From Massariosphaeria phaeospora (taxonomy: Eukaryota > Ascomycota > Dothideomycetes > Pleosporales), in the NCBI GenBank assembly GCA_011032825.1, contig JAADJZ010000025.1:587249-651248 (forward strand): a DNA stretch of 64,000 nucleotides, given 5' to 3'. The notes under the pieces are model-generated. The model saw only the letters and a program-made list of their open reading frames with translations. It searched no databases and had not been told where the DNA came from. A program made the translations under genes and the position numbers. The first letter of the stretch is position 1. The number at the start of each line of letters is the position of its first letter. Below, piece by piece: positions 34,513 to 46,931 of this stretch.

Positions 34513-35393
34513 TTACAAAACATCGTACTGTGCCCAATGTTCAGAACCACCCAGAAAGTCGCCTGAAAACCACTCGCCATGAGTGGTACTATCCATGAAG
34601 ACATCATCATTCCAAATCTCCCTCTGCGTCTGAATGCTGTACTTGTCCCAGCCTCTCTTGGCATCGTAGCTCGGAGGCTCATTGCCACGCAATATTTTCA
34701 GTCGTTCCCGCGTTGCTTCGCGAATCATTGCGACCCAGAATGATCCCCCAATTCCAGGACGACATTCGACCAACTGATCGTGATACTTTCTCCACAAGAT
34801 TGGCAGATGAAGGATTCTCATATCAAACGAGGCCGCCTCGTCCGCCCTATCCGCTCCATGCGCTCGATCTAGTATGAGGTTATCAAAATCAAGGTCTGAG
34901 TCCTGTGTGATACACCTATCGAAGCCCGGAAGCCACTCGCGGGCCGTGTCGCTTTTGCGCAGTGCCCCGGCCATCAGTTGCACTTCATGGATATAAGTTC
35001 GCCCTGGGAAACACTACAAATATCAGTTTACAGTTACAAAAATGGGATGATACGTACGGTGACTAATGCGATGTCGCAATGCTCGAATAATATTTTAGCC
35101 GGGCTACGCGCGTCGAAGAAGACTTTGGTTATCTTCCCGCTCTCCAGGAAAGTCTTCAGCGCAATAGCACTGTTGTGTTCCTGGCTCAAAGCGACGCTGA
35201 GGTGCGGCAAGCTGACGATATTGACTGTTGAGGTTGGAGCGACGTAGATGACCAGGCTACGAGAGCTAACGGAGAGGTATAGGGATGCGGGATTGTTCGG
35301 AGCATCAACGAGGCTTTGCAAAAATGCTGGGTGGTCGTCCGGAATCCAGATACGCTGCACTGAAATAGTGGCCGAAGTGGTTGGAGCCATCAC
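34513..35393 (-). CDS. EXD1-like 3'-5' exonuclease-fold protein, probably catalytically degenerate
   Basis: Exon 1 (35393-35054) and exon 2 (35003-34513) join through a 50-bp intron (GTATCA donor) to give 276 residues. The pattern SLVDAPNNPASLYLSVSSRS, LVIYVAPTSTVNIVSL, SGKITKVFFDARSPAKILFE and then VQLMAGALRKSD is that of fungal RNase D/EXD1-like proteins. In active members the first strand carries Asp-x-Glu (DVEG-like). Here the corresponding strand reads YLSVSSRS, so the first metal ligands are missing, while the second-motif Asp (FFDARS) is present. The product may therefore bind nucleic acid without cutting it, or be a decaying paralogue. The frame is otherwise intact. Confidence 0.7.
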
Positions 35394-35662
35394 AGGTGAG
35401 GTTGCTTAGTGAAATCGGAGGTAAAGTTGACGAGAGTCGCTGTTGAGGTGCAATTGCGTTATCTCGGGGTCCTGCAATCGGTTCTTTTGTGCGTGTTACG
35501 TTACACGTGGACTTCAGCGATAGAGGTTGGTGCGGCCACCCTAAACCTCGTCGTTTTGTTTGCTATCACTGTTTGCTCTCACTTCTACTAGGCCGGAACA
35601 TTCATTATCCGCAAACGTACATTGATTTCATCGCGTCACATATTCTTCCGCAACCTCTGAAA

Positions 35663-37459
35663 ATGACGCCCGAAATGTCCGAGATTTCAGCCACTCCAGG
35701 ACTTTGCGCAAATACGTGCCAAAAAGACCATGCTCCGCTTACATGTGGCGGCTGCTACATGGTTCAGGTCTGTTTATTGCGGTATTTGACGAACCTCTGG
35801 ACGTACTAATACAAACCATAGTACTGTTCAAAAGAATGCCAGGTGGCGGACTGGCCCCGTCATAAGGATACATGCAAGTCCGCATTCATGAAAGGTATCT
35901 GGCAACCTGAGTGGTATCGCACCAGCGGCAAGCCAGACTTCATCGGAAATGGGCCCCCGATCACAACGTTCGGCACGAAGAAGTATCTATGGGGTAATAT
36001 GCCCGCTATCGATATCCTACAACTGAATGAAAATGAGACGGATGCGGCGGTTCACAACTTCAACCTTCTTTTGCCGCGTCGGGCGATCTTCGAAATGCCG
36101 TGAAGACAGTTGTTGGGCTACCCGACGGATACAAGGGCGAATGTGTTGTGGTTCTAAACGACAGAGAGTTCGTCGTCGCGGCTCGCAATGCTATCATGCT
36201 GCTCATCATGTTGCATTTCGAGCCGGATACTGCGGTGTAAATGGTCATCCATTTATGGTACTCGGCGTTACTGCCCCCCGCTATGATGCGGGCTATTCAG
36301 ACCCATATCCTTCCAATGATTGAAGATGTCTGCGAAAAGATCAAAGCCAAGTCCAAATTCCAATGGTGTACCGCAGGCTAAGACGTTTGAAACCAATGAC
36401 CGGAAGCTACGCATAGTGCTGAAGAAGGACGACTGGATTCGCCTTGCCTTGTTCTGCCAGGTTCCGAAAGGACTGACTGCGGAAACAGCTCAACAGATTC
36501 GTCACCGTGTCACGTTAGCTCCGGAGAGGGTTGACTATCGTGATAGAGCTATGTTGCAATTGCCCAACGGTGTCTGTCAAGGCGAGATGCACTTTCGTCA
36601 TACTGGTGTTCTCTTGCCTTACAGTTGCTCCATCAATGACTTCACCATCCCCAACCCGTAAGTATTACTCAACTCTGCGTGATAATCCGCGATTGACATT
36701 AGAACAAGAACGCTTCTTCAGTCGAACGAATGGCCCATGAAAGATTCCGCTAGTCCTCGCGATGGATGGCTTATCAATGATTACATGAAATTCGCTCTAC
36801 CTGCCAAAGCAGACGCGTTCGGAGCCATCTTCTTCTACGTCCGTGGACTTCTTCTCAAGTTCTGCGGTCAGTTACTTAGCTCCAACGTCTCGTTTCGAAT
36901 CTTCAACATGGATGCGCGTGATCTGGGAGGCTTCGTTGACGGCATGAAGTTCGACCGTGTCGAGGTGAGTGCTACAACATCTATCGTAGCCACCCATTCA
37001 TTAACAGTTGCCAGATCTCCAATATCTGCGACACCAGTTTCCTCGGGCCGCACGTTTGCCTACAGGTCTTTTCGCCGCTCCTGAAGCCAAAGTCGCAGAA
37101 CCCAAACGCCACGCTGCTCATGCTGTTCCTCAACGCCGCCGTGGAAGCCGATCGCTTCCTAAATCCACACGGAGACTTTCAGGAGGTGGAAATAGCAATA
37201 AAGCGAGTCAACAAGTACTTACCGTTGGACGTGTCGCAGTTGCCATTGTATGAAGCGGGACAAAGAACTGGTGCAGCTCATCCCGACTTTATTCTGCGCA
37301 GTGGCTGTCACGACTCACGACATGTTCAAGCCTTGGGACAAGTACTTTGATGTGTTCCTGAAGCAGCAGAGCATCAGCCAAGTCGCTCGGTTGTGCGGAG
37401 TCGGTATCAAAAAGAAGCATACCCTTATTCAGCCTTGGCCGTACAAGGTTGGGCCCTAA
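35663..37459 (+). pseudogene. MYND zinc-finger / DUF4470-type protein, frame-shifted
   Basis: Exon 1 (35663-35767) and the exon from 35822 encode a complete MYND finger: CANTCQKDHAPLTCGGC, then YCSKECQVADWPRHKDTC. A DUF4470-like start follows (TTFGTKKYLWGNMPAIDILQ). The reading is then broken: a 1-nt loss near 36,070, an in-frame TAA at 36,238-36,240, a 1-nt gain near 36,380 and another shift near 37,245. Between the breaks the protein sense is clear (VKTVVGLPDGYKGECVVVLN; RKLRIVLKKDDWIRLALF; NATLLMLFLNAAVEADRFLN; DMFKPWDKYFDVFLKQQ). Introns at 36,658-36,702 and 36,965-37,014 are still well formed. It is the last recognisable normal-composition gene before the AT-rich block and is best viewed as a young pseudogene. 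Confidence 0.75.
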
Positions 37460-37643
37460 GATATATGCTTACATCCATTAAAGGCTCAGTGGAGGTGGCA
37501 GCCAATTAGCAGCGTCGCAGCCTACCTCTCCCTGCCTAGCGCTTCGCCTCATCAAAATCCTCGCGCGTCTAGCTTCCTGCGTTCCTTTCTACCTTCACCT
37601 AGACTTTAAGAGAGCAAATATAAATAATAACAAACGCGCTGCT

Positions 37644-40085
37644 TTGCAGCAGCGCGTAACGCAAGCGCGTTGTTTGCTAGTGCGCTACGTTGCAAAGTTT
37701 TCCGCTTGTGCGCTCTCTCTTTGCCGTACACCTGCTACAGCTACTACCACCGCGGCAATAGACCTGTTCGTATTCTATGCTCTCTCAGGCGTACTGTTGT
37801 GCAAACCATGCGGCTACGCTGTTCCGCCTACTACGCTTGCTACACACATACGCCTTCACTACTTTAGCGATGCTCGCGATGCTGCTACAAGCTCTCTAGC
37901 TTCCTCTAAATTAAAGAACCTAGCTAAGCTGCTCGCAAATTATCTCTGCAAGCGATTCTAGCTCCTTAATCTAGCGACAACAAAGATCCCAACGCTGCTT
38001 TTAACAGATCCGCCAATTTTAGAGCTTCAACTTTATCGCGGCTACTAGTGTACTCGATGCGAGTTTATATAGTTACAAACTAAGACAGCTTTTGCACAAA
38101 TAGGCACGCACTTTAACTAGCATCGACTACTTCTACAAAAAAAAAGTAAACGACAACAAAAAATAGCAGATATACTAGAAAAAAACAAAAGGCCTGTATT
38201 CTAAGAGATCTACTGTTAGCGCTTCTTTGTTTCTAGTGCGCAAAGCTCTTTTTTTACAGTCAACGTTCTAGATTAAGTGCAAAAGCTAGTAAAGAGTAGA
38301 CTAAAAGAGCACGCCGACGTTTTTTAAGCTTTAATCGACGAGCAGCTTACAGCAGGAAACGAAAAGTAGAACGCTTAAGCGCAAATCTACAACAGCTAAG
38401 TTTCGAAAACTAAAGTATCGCTATAGCTTGAGATAACGCGGTAGCTGCGCTACTTTTACGGCTTAAATATAGCTAACGTTGCACCGCTAGCGTACGCAGC
38501 GAACCTAATTACTAAGCCTGCTTTTGTTCTCTTTAGAAAGAGCTTTAACTAACTTATCGAGCGCGCGCATCAATCTATCTGCGAGAACAAAATTAGCGTT
38601 TTTAACTAAGCGCAGATTAACAGCTTTATTGCTAGCCGTTTAGGCAAGCACGATTGTATGCTTATAGTTAAGCTAGCAAAAAGCACGTTTCGCGCCTACA
38701 AAAGTATTTAAAAGCGCTTTTTTTGCTTTGTGTATTAAACAAGCTAGCTAACGCAAAGCGTTTTTTTGCTACACAAGCTTACAAACGCCTAGCTGTTTTA
38801 TCTTAATTAGGCTTTTCGCCTTGCAAAAGAGCTTTCGTTTGTTTAGCGTTTTTAAAAAAGTAACGCGCTGCTTGCAGAAAGAGAAGTTGTGCGCAACTTT
38901 AACAAAGCCTATTTACTTCTTTGCATCGCTCTACTTAACTACACAATTCAAAGCAACTATTTTAAAAGCGTAGTACTAAGCTTTTTTACTATTTTTGGCA
39001 TTAACGAAAGCTCTAGCAGCGTTTTCCGTAGCTCGCTAAGCTACTCGCTTAACTTTTTAAAGTTTATTAAAATAGCATAAATGCTTGTTGTACAGCGATT
39101 AGTAGTAGCTGCAAAAAAAAGCAAAGTAGAGCACTCGTTAGACATGCTAGACGAGATAAAAAAGCAATTTATAGTGCGCAGATTTTGCATTGCTTTTAAC
39201 TAGGCATGCTGCTTGCGGTTGTACGCAAAGAAAGTAGTAAGCAACACAACGTTTCTTAGCTACATTACCTAGTTAGAGAATAAAAGCTTAGTTACGTACA
39301 AAAACACAAGCTTTAGCATAAAAGCGCTACGTAAATTTATTGCTGTCTAGGTTAACAAAACCTAGAAAAAGCTAAAGAACCTACTTTTTTTTTATTCTAA
39401 CGAAGCTCGCGACGATGTAGTACCGCAAGTTTTCTTGTATCGCTTTCAAAACAACTACAGCAACGAGAAGAAAAGCTAGAACTTCTTTTAAAACTAGCGC
39501 AATGCGAACTAGCTTTAGCAAAGTAGCAAGAAATAGCTGCTTAATAGAGTACTTAAGAACAATTAGCTAAAAAACGAGATGCTTACTATAAGCCTAGAAT
39601 TACAGCTTTACTAGAAGAAAAAAGCAGTGCAAGCGTACTTTAACAAGATAAACGCGTTTTTTAAGCAGCTGCTTTTTTTTATCTACATAACAAGTAGCTA
39701 GCTACTGCGCAAAACGAAGCTAATTAAACTGTAGCATAGCAATAGTGCTTATAAACAGCACTACAGTGTTTTTGTTAAAAAAAGCTTAATTAGTATAGTT
39801 ACTTTGTACTACAAAAGCTACAACATGTTACAAACAAAGATAATACTAGGTATCGTAGACTAAACAACAACGCAAAGAAGTTGTTAAAGCTTGCAAGTTT
39901 GCAAAACGAAAGTACAACAACGCGCGAAGTAGAATTAAGTTAGCAAAAGTTACGTAATGCGCTACGAGTGCTACGAAGCTTTAGCACGTAGTACACTAAG
40001 TAGTAGTTGCTACAAGCGCTACGAGTACTATAGCATAGCAAAACGTAGTAAGCAAAGCAGAACGCTTTTAGCAAAGAATTATAAA
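37644..40085 (+). pseudogene. DUF3505-type telomere-associated protein gene, hypermutated
   Basis: Reading through stops on the + strand gives a coherent protein. The start region has a C2H2-like segment (LFVFYALSGVLLCKPCGYAV, then TTLATHIRLHYFSDARD, later QCTRCEFI in stop-free register) like the DUF3505 region of fungal telomeric helicase genes. The middle has AYLLLCIALLNYTIQSNYFK and a segment parallel to the FIVRSSYG region of the helicase gene at 43.4 kb. The end (39.4-40.08 kb) is Lys/Gln/Glu-rich and coiled-coil-like. The first 318 bases are still open. No helicase motifs follow. It is either a helicase-less family member or a truncated copy of the telomere-linked helicase gene downstream. 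Confidence 0.6.
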
Positions 40086-40389
40086 ACTATATAGATTAGC
40101 AGAATTTCTTTTATAGTTTAGATTCTTTGTAGTTAACTCTTTTAAGTACATTTTATACATAGATTAGATTTATAAGCAACAAATTGTTACTTTGTTATTC
40201 TATTTAAAATAGAATTAAGATTGTTTTCTTGTTGTTATTAAGCTTTTCGAATATAGAACAATCTCTTAGGCGGAATCTCTAAGTCTAATAACTTGTACCT
40301 TTAGTAAAGAAACACTTCTAATAACACGTTAACTACTTTAGGTTCAAAACTAAAACAATATAACAACTTTAGCAAGCTTAAGTAGTAGC

Positions 40390-41480
40390 AGCGCCGAAGC
40401 ACTAGCACGCACCGCAGCAACGGTACTAGCAAAGCAAGCTAACTAGATAAAACAAATAAGCAAGCAGATTAGCGAACTGTTAGAAATAGTAGCAATTTTA
40501 AAGAGTTAAGAAACTAGTAGTGCCGCGAAAGCACTGTCTCTAGAGAAATATAGCGGAAAAAAAAAACACTACAATTATTTTTTACGAACATCGACTTTTA
40601 CTGCTGTTACTATGCAACAAGCTTTTTTACAAAATAAAACAAAATCTTTGCAACTAGAATGCACATGAAAAACAACGCAGCAAAGTAGTTTTAACTACAC
40701 GCAAACAACTACGTTAAAAGCAATAGCAAGTAAAAAATAAAGCAAGACACGCAACGCATTTTTAAAAACTAGAAATTGTTTAAAAAAAACCTTATACGAT
40801 CTACGAGAAAGTAAACGAAACCTAACAAGCAATAAACAAACTTAGACTACTACAACAAAAAAAATCTGCAAGTAAATATACAATTAAGTTTAAAAAAATT
40901 TAGGCTAAGGTAAACAACGTAGGAGAACAAAGCTTATGCAAGTTTTACTACGCAAAACTAAAAAAACATATAAAAAATAAAATTAGTTAAAACAAAAAAC
41001 TTAAAGAACTTAAAGAGTTAATTAAAACTACAGTACAAATTAACAACTAACTATAGCAACAATAGCAAGAACGCAAGTTTACTATCAAACTATACATACG
41101 CCTAGTAGCAACGATTAAAAAAACTTATTACTACGACTTAATAAACATCGACAGCGTTAAACGAGTTTAAAACAACAAACTACTACAAAAGTAGTTTAAC
41201 AAAAAAAACGCTACTTTGACAAAGTAAAACTCTAAAAACGAGCTGTTTAAAAAAAAACGCTAGAAGCGTTACAACAATAAAGTATATTTCTAATGCAGTA
41301 AAAACAAATACTTTTGCAAAGACTACTTAGAAACACTACAGAAAGTAGCAAGCGCGCAAGCTGCTACTATTGCTATAGTTTAACTACAACAAGTAGCTAC
41401 ACTATATCTAAGAATCTACGAAGAACTAAATAGCAAGTAGGTTAAAGTTAAAAACTTATTCTAGAGCGCAACTTCGACTT
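40390..41480 (+). pseudogene. Ty3/gypsy-like Gag, hypermutated
   Basis: The + strand in one frame reads ALSLEKYSGKKKHYNYFL near 40,530, then IYEKVNE (40,797) with INKLRLLQQKKSASKYTIKF, then LKELKELIKTTVQINN and YYYDLINIDSVKRV, and a Cys/Asn/Lys-rich zinc-knuckle-like remnant at about 41,260-41,330. This is the order seen in Gag proteins of dothideomycete Ty3/gypsy elements. No protease, reverse transcriptase or integrase is recognisable afterwards and LTRs were not identified. It may be a fragment of a retrotransposon inserted between the two DUF3505-type genes. Confidence 0.55.
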
Positions 41481-41949
41481 AGCTTTAAGTTAAAGCTAGC
41501 TAGGAACTAGATCTACGCGTATCTGCGTGTATACTTTATTACACTTTCTCTAAGTTAATTAAACTTTAAAGTATTAGTCAAAGTACGTTTTTACGCTTGT
41601 ATTAAGCTGTAATTTAAACTTGTTACTTATAGCAATGCCTTGCACTGTTGCTAAAATTTGCATTAAAATTGTATACGTAGTTGTAGTGCTTAAAGTTAGA
41701 GTTACAAAGCTTAGTAGAGCAACGCAGTAAAAAAAAACGCAAGTATAACGTTACGCAACTGTAACACAAATAACAAACGCAGCAAAGAAAACTTATGCAA
41801 GCAGCGCGTTTGTATAGCAAAGGCATAGTAGATAGATTTGTAGCTAGTAGATAATATAAGCAGCATTTACACAACGCGCAACTTGCAACGCGCAACTTGC
41901 ACTTATTGCAAAATCTATTAACTTATATCTATCAAGGCTTATCTACGCT

Positions 41950-44900
41950 ATAGCAAAGACAAATATTAAGTTCTAGCATTTTAAGCATCTAGCAAAGTAC
42001 TGCATAGCTATATGCAAAGAATGCAAGCATAGCGTGCTACCTAGCTATATCAAAAGTTACTTGCAACGCGCGCACAAAGTTAAGTAGAAGTAAGCTAAAA
42101 AAATAGCAAAGCGAGTGCGCAGCTAGCTAGGGCTAATAGAGTACGCTAGCGAGATTTAGGTGCTAATCTAGGTTGTCGCGCTAATTAGCTAGTTGCTAGT
42201 ATACTTAAACGAGCTGTTATGCTAGCTAGACGCAGCTAGCTGTAGCAAAGTATTTCAAAGCTAAAACGTTATAAAAAAGTATTAGCAACAGCTACACGAT
42301 TAGTTAGTAAAAAGCAAAAGCAGCTATTTTAGTCTAGCAGCGTAGAAAGAGATTTAGCTGCGCGTTAACAAAAGCTGCAAGCGCGTACACTGCTAGCAGC
42401 TATTAATTCAAAACCTAGAATCGCAGTATTTTAAGGTCTAGCTGCTCGAAGACAATCTAGAAGTAGTACCTATCGACAGCGAAGCAGCATAAACGCGTGT
42501 AAGCGAAGCAATAGCTAAAGCGTAAAAAAAAATTAAAAAGCGAGTAATTAGCACTATCTAGGCGAGCAAGCGCAACGAGGTTAACTCGTAAGTAAATCAA
42601 ACGTAGTAGCTGCTATACCTAGTAGGCATAAAGCAAGCGAATTTGCTAGCGTGTATTAAAAAGCTAGTAGCTAAGCTAAATCAAAGAAGCAACAACGAGG
42701 CTAAGTTAGTAGAAGCAGTAATCTAGAAAGCTATAGATAAGCTTACGCAGTTTAGCTAGGCGTTAGTAATTAAGCGCGTTAGCGTGTTCGTGCAGCTAGA
42801 AGCAATTTGTATTAAAAAGCACTAAACGCAGTACTAGCCGCTGCAGCTATACATAAATAAAAAAGCAATTGTTAAGCACACGCAGCTATAGTAGCAAGTG
42901 TTAATGTTTTTTGCGCGCACACAGAAAAAGCACGCGTAGAAAAGCTTGCAATACTAGTTTAAGCAACGGCAGCGCAAGGCATAAAAAGCGTTAGTCTACG
43001 AAGCAACAAAAACAGCAGCAGCAAAAGCCGCAAAGACAAACAAAAAAAAAAAAAAAAATAGACAATAAAATAGAAACGGATTAAGCAACAAAGGCAGCAC
43101 TTAATTAGAGCACCGCGAGCGCTAGGCTAAAGAGATTAAACAAGCTTTAAAAAGCGTGCTTAGAGTTTTGTATCGCGTTGCTTAACTACCGCATTACTTG
43201 CTAAAAGTACAATAGCTCGTTGGTGTGCGCGCTAGCGGTGCTAGGCGTTAAAAAAAAAAGCTAGAAAAAGCTAAAGCAGTATTCGCTAATATTGTTAGCT
43301 GTTATTAAAACTGCACGGTTTATAGTAGTGTAGCAGAAGCTAAAGCTATTAAGTGCAAACCTAGCAGATTCGCAAAGTAATAGTAACGAGGTAACAAACA
43401 ACTTCGACAATAGCGCGTACGACAGCAAAGCTAGCTTACGCTGCTATTTAAGAAAATGTTTGCAGCTAGTGCAGCACATAATAAACTAGTTTATAGTACG
43501 CAGCAGCTACGGGCTAATGTAGTAAATGCTAGATTTGCAAACGTACGAGCTTAAGATTTATTACAACACTACGTTGCGCAGGTATGTAGAGTAAACTAGC
43601 AATAAGCTGCTGTACAAAAAGCTACACTTTAGCATAGCGCAGTTTTGTAGCATAGTTTACAAGCTAGCAAGCGAGAGCTAGCAGCTGTTAACAAAAAAAC
43701 TGTTGTTTAGCAAAGCTACGCTTGTACCTGCCGTGCTATAGCAAAGCATACGCAATAACCTAACTAACAAGCAGCTAAAATAGAACTTTTTAAAAAACTA
43801 GCGCACGCAAATGCCTGTTAACGGCGAAAAGTAGCTGTTTAACTAAGTAAAGCAAGAAGCTAGCATTCGTAGCTAGTTTATAAAGCCTAAAAGCTAGTTA
43901 AGAGTAAACTAGCAAGTAGTAGAGTAGTACATAGATTAAGTAGTTAAGTTTTGCAAAAAGCTAGCAGTATTAATGCATATTAGCAGTAGCTAGCTAGCGC
44001 AAAAGCTAGAGATATTAAGCGTGCAGCATAGCAACACGGTGCAAAGCAGCTACTACAACGTATTTATCGAAAACAGCATAGTAGTGTTTGTAACGTAGTA
44101 CTACAAAAGCTACAACGTTAGCAGCAACGTTAAAATTATCTACTAGTATTTGCTGCGCAAAGTAAGCGAGCTAGTAGTGTAGTACATGTAGTTAGTGCTG
44201 CTATTCTAGCAGCAACTCAAAGCGTTAGTGTAAAAGAAAAAAGCAGTGTTGTTCTACATGTAGCTAGCTAATTCTAGCAACTGCAAGTAAACGACAAATT
44301 AACTTTGCAAAGCGTTAAAGCGCGAAAGCTAAATTGCTATAAGCTAAAAATAAACGTTTGCCAAGTACTACGAGATAGCGATTAGCATTAGCTAGCGATA
44401 TTTGCGTAGATCTACCGCGTTCTAGGCTAAGAAAAGAAAAAAGAAAAAAAAAACGAAAATACGGCAGAAGCGTTTATTGCTAATAAGTAAGCGAGCTATA
44501 CGTTGCACGTTGCTAGGCTAGTGTACGCGCAAGAAATTATAGAGCAAGCTAGCGCCGTAGCTAACAAGCAGCAGCAATTTCGAGCATCTAGCACTAATTA
44601 GCATCGATTTTTGAGCTTCTAGCTAGACGTTAACTAGAGCGAAAAAAGCAGAAAGCAAAAGCGAGCGCTGTTTGAGAGCAAAGCGAACGAAGCAAGAATC
44701 GATTAATAGCAGCAGCTAAAGAAAATAGATAGTAGCAAGCAGCTTAAGCGGATAATAAGCAACAAGGCCAAGTTCCGTAGCGTACAAAAAAAAGCTATTA
44801 ACGCTATTATAGTAGGCGAGAGCTTTGTCGTAGCTGTAATACTTACTAGCAGAAGCAAAAGCTTGTTGTTTATGTTGCTAGCGTTTGCAAAGCAAAGCAG

Positions 44901-46760
44901 CACTACTGTTGTTGTTGTACTATTAATTGCGTTACGCAGCGATATAAAGTAGCAATGCTAGAAGCTAAAAATATTGTATGTAAAGTAAAAGAGCTGCTAC
45001 TTGCTTAACGCTGCTGCCGTAGTGTTAGTAACGCTTAAGTTAGTAGTAGAAAAAGCGTTTACTACGTTTTTAAACTAGCTTTAAGCAACGCAGTAGCTAG
45101 ATTAGATTGTTATTAACAAGTGCTATATTGTGTTGAATTAGCAGTACACGTTTTGCAAGCAAATGCAGTAGCTAGGCAAGCTAGTAGCTGCAAAAACGCA
45201 AATAGTTATGTTAACAGCAACGTTGCTGCTAAGTAAAAAAAACGAGTTATTCTAGCGAATGCATTTTGAACAAGATTAGGTAAAAATGTTTAGAGTGCTA
45301 ATAGCGCAAACTAACATAGCGTATCGCATAGTTAAGCTAGGCAAGAAAGCGAAAAAGTAGAAAGCAAAAGCTATAGTGTTAAGAGCTGTAAAGCAAAAGC
45401 TGCGCAAGTATAAAACAAGCAAAATTATTGTGTACAGCAACTTAGTGCTTAAAGTTAAAGCGTTAGCAGCTAAGCTTAAATGCTAGGCGTATTACTACTA
45501 CGCAGTTAGCAAAGCAAGCATGTTAAAGAAGTTTATAGCTAGCTAACAGCGCATTATTGTTGCTACTAGCGCATTAAGCACAGGCGTTAACGTGCTTAAC
45601 ATTTAGTGCATTATTTACATTAACTAGCTGTTTAGCGTGTTAGAGTACGCGCAGGAAAGTAGTAAAGCTAAGCGAGATAAACTGCTAAGCAAAGCAATTA
45701 CAATCGTATAAAAAAGCGATTAACAAGTAGCTACTAACGCGCAAAGCGAAGCAAAGCAAGCGTTAGTACAATTGTACATAAAAAAAAGCAGTAGCGTACA
45801 GTGCCAAAAAGTAGTGTTAAACAAATATCTAAACTAGCAAAAAGCAAAGCGAGTAAAATGCAAAGAAAAAAAAAAAAAAAGTGTAACGTTTGTTAAAGAA
45901 AAAAAGCAAAGAAGCAAATAAATAAAAGTAGAAAAGAGAATAGCAAGGATTCTAGCAAGGTTAAAGAGATAAAAGCGAGAGAAAGCGTAGGCAAAAGCGA
46001 GAAAAAGAACGAGAAAAAAAAAAAGCGAAAAACGTTTAAGCAGCAGCAGCGAGAGCAACAAGGCTTACACTAAACGTTAATCTAGCAGCAACAGCACAAG
46101 TTTAAAAACGTTAAGTAGCTGCGTAGGCAGTTAGCGCAGTAAGCGAGCTAGTGCGAAATATGCAAAATAGTAAGTAACAAGTATAGCAACTACAACGTGT
46201 AGCAATGTAAGCAAGCAAAAAGCACACAAGTTAACAAAAGTATTACAGCAATAAAAAAAAAAATTAAGTTTAAAAATTATTTTAAGTGTTTTTAGTGCGA
46301 GGTGCCGCAGAAAATATGCTATTAGTAAAAAAGCAACAGCTGCAAAAAGTACAAGCGCAACAAAAAAAACAATTGCTAGTACAAAAGCGTATTAATAAGT
46401 AGCTTAATAGGCATAGCGTTGAAGTATTGCGAGATTAAGTTGCAGTAGCATGCGCAATTAGAAGCAATAAGCGTTAACAGCGCAAAACTAAAAAAAAGCG
46501 TTGTTAAGTATCTAAAAAAAAAGCGCGCACTTAAGACAGTAGAAAGTAATTAGTTAGTAAAAAAGTTCTGTTAGGTAACGTAGTTGTTAGCTAAGTAAGT
46601 AAAGCAATCTAGCGCACTGCAAGCATAGTAAGCGTAGTAATAAACAAGTAACGCTTGTATTTTACAAAAAGAAAAACGCTTAGCACTAGAAGCTAGAAAG
46701 CTTACTTTAGCGAGTATAAAAAATCTAACAAAAGCAACAACGACGTTAAAAAGCGCAAGC
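41950..46760 (+). pseudogene. Telomere-linked RecQ-type helicase gene, hypermutated
   Basis: Through many stops the + strand shows the fungal telomere-linked helicase layout. First comes a DUF3505-like zinc-finger region at ~41.98-42.45 kb (CIAICKECKHSVLPSYIKSY). Next is the FIVRSSYGLM / YELKIYYNTTLRRYVE region at ~43.5 kb. The helicase core follows. Walker A lies at 44,845-44,862 and now reads TSRSKS; a TGGGKS original needs three G to A changes. SLLFMLLAFA and VVVVLLIALRSDI follow. Motif II at ~45,115-45,126 reads NKCY where DECH is expected. VMLTATLLLS, RIIVATSALSTGV and the motif VI remnant AQESSKAKRD (45,649-45,679) come after. A Cys-bearing C-terminus (CFQCEVPQKIC-like) ends near 46.7 kb. 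Such genes sit at chromosome ends, and this one runs straight into a telomere array. The gene is dead, since ATP-binding and metal-binding residues are changed. Confidence 0.8.
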
Positions 46761-46830
46761 AGTGTTATATTACGTTACAAAACTTTAAACAGTTAGCACT
46801 ACTAAAACATCTTTAAACAAGCTAAAGTAG

Positions 46831-46931
46831 AGTTAGAGTTTTAGAGTTAGAGTTAGAGTTAGAGGTTAGAGTTAGAGTTAGAGTTAGAGTTAGAGTTAGA
46901 GTTAGAGTTAGAGTTAGAGTTAGAGTTAGAG
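46831..46931 (+). repeat. Interstitial telomere array 1 (TTAGAG form)
   Basis: About 17 hexamers, nearly all TTAGAG instead of TTAGGG, with one GG junction at 46,864. They separate the helicase pseudogene from the first retroelement and mark a former chromosome end. Confidence 0.9.

Noticed and set aside
37640..37665. CGCGCTGCTTTGCAGCAGCG palindrome at the edge of the AT-rich block
   Set aside because: It sits at the start of the DUF3505-type gene and no partner copy or target duplication was found, so I do not call it a transposon end.
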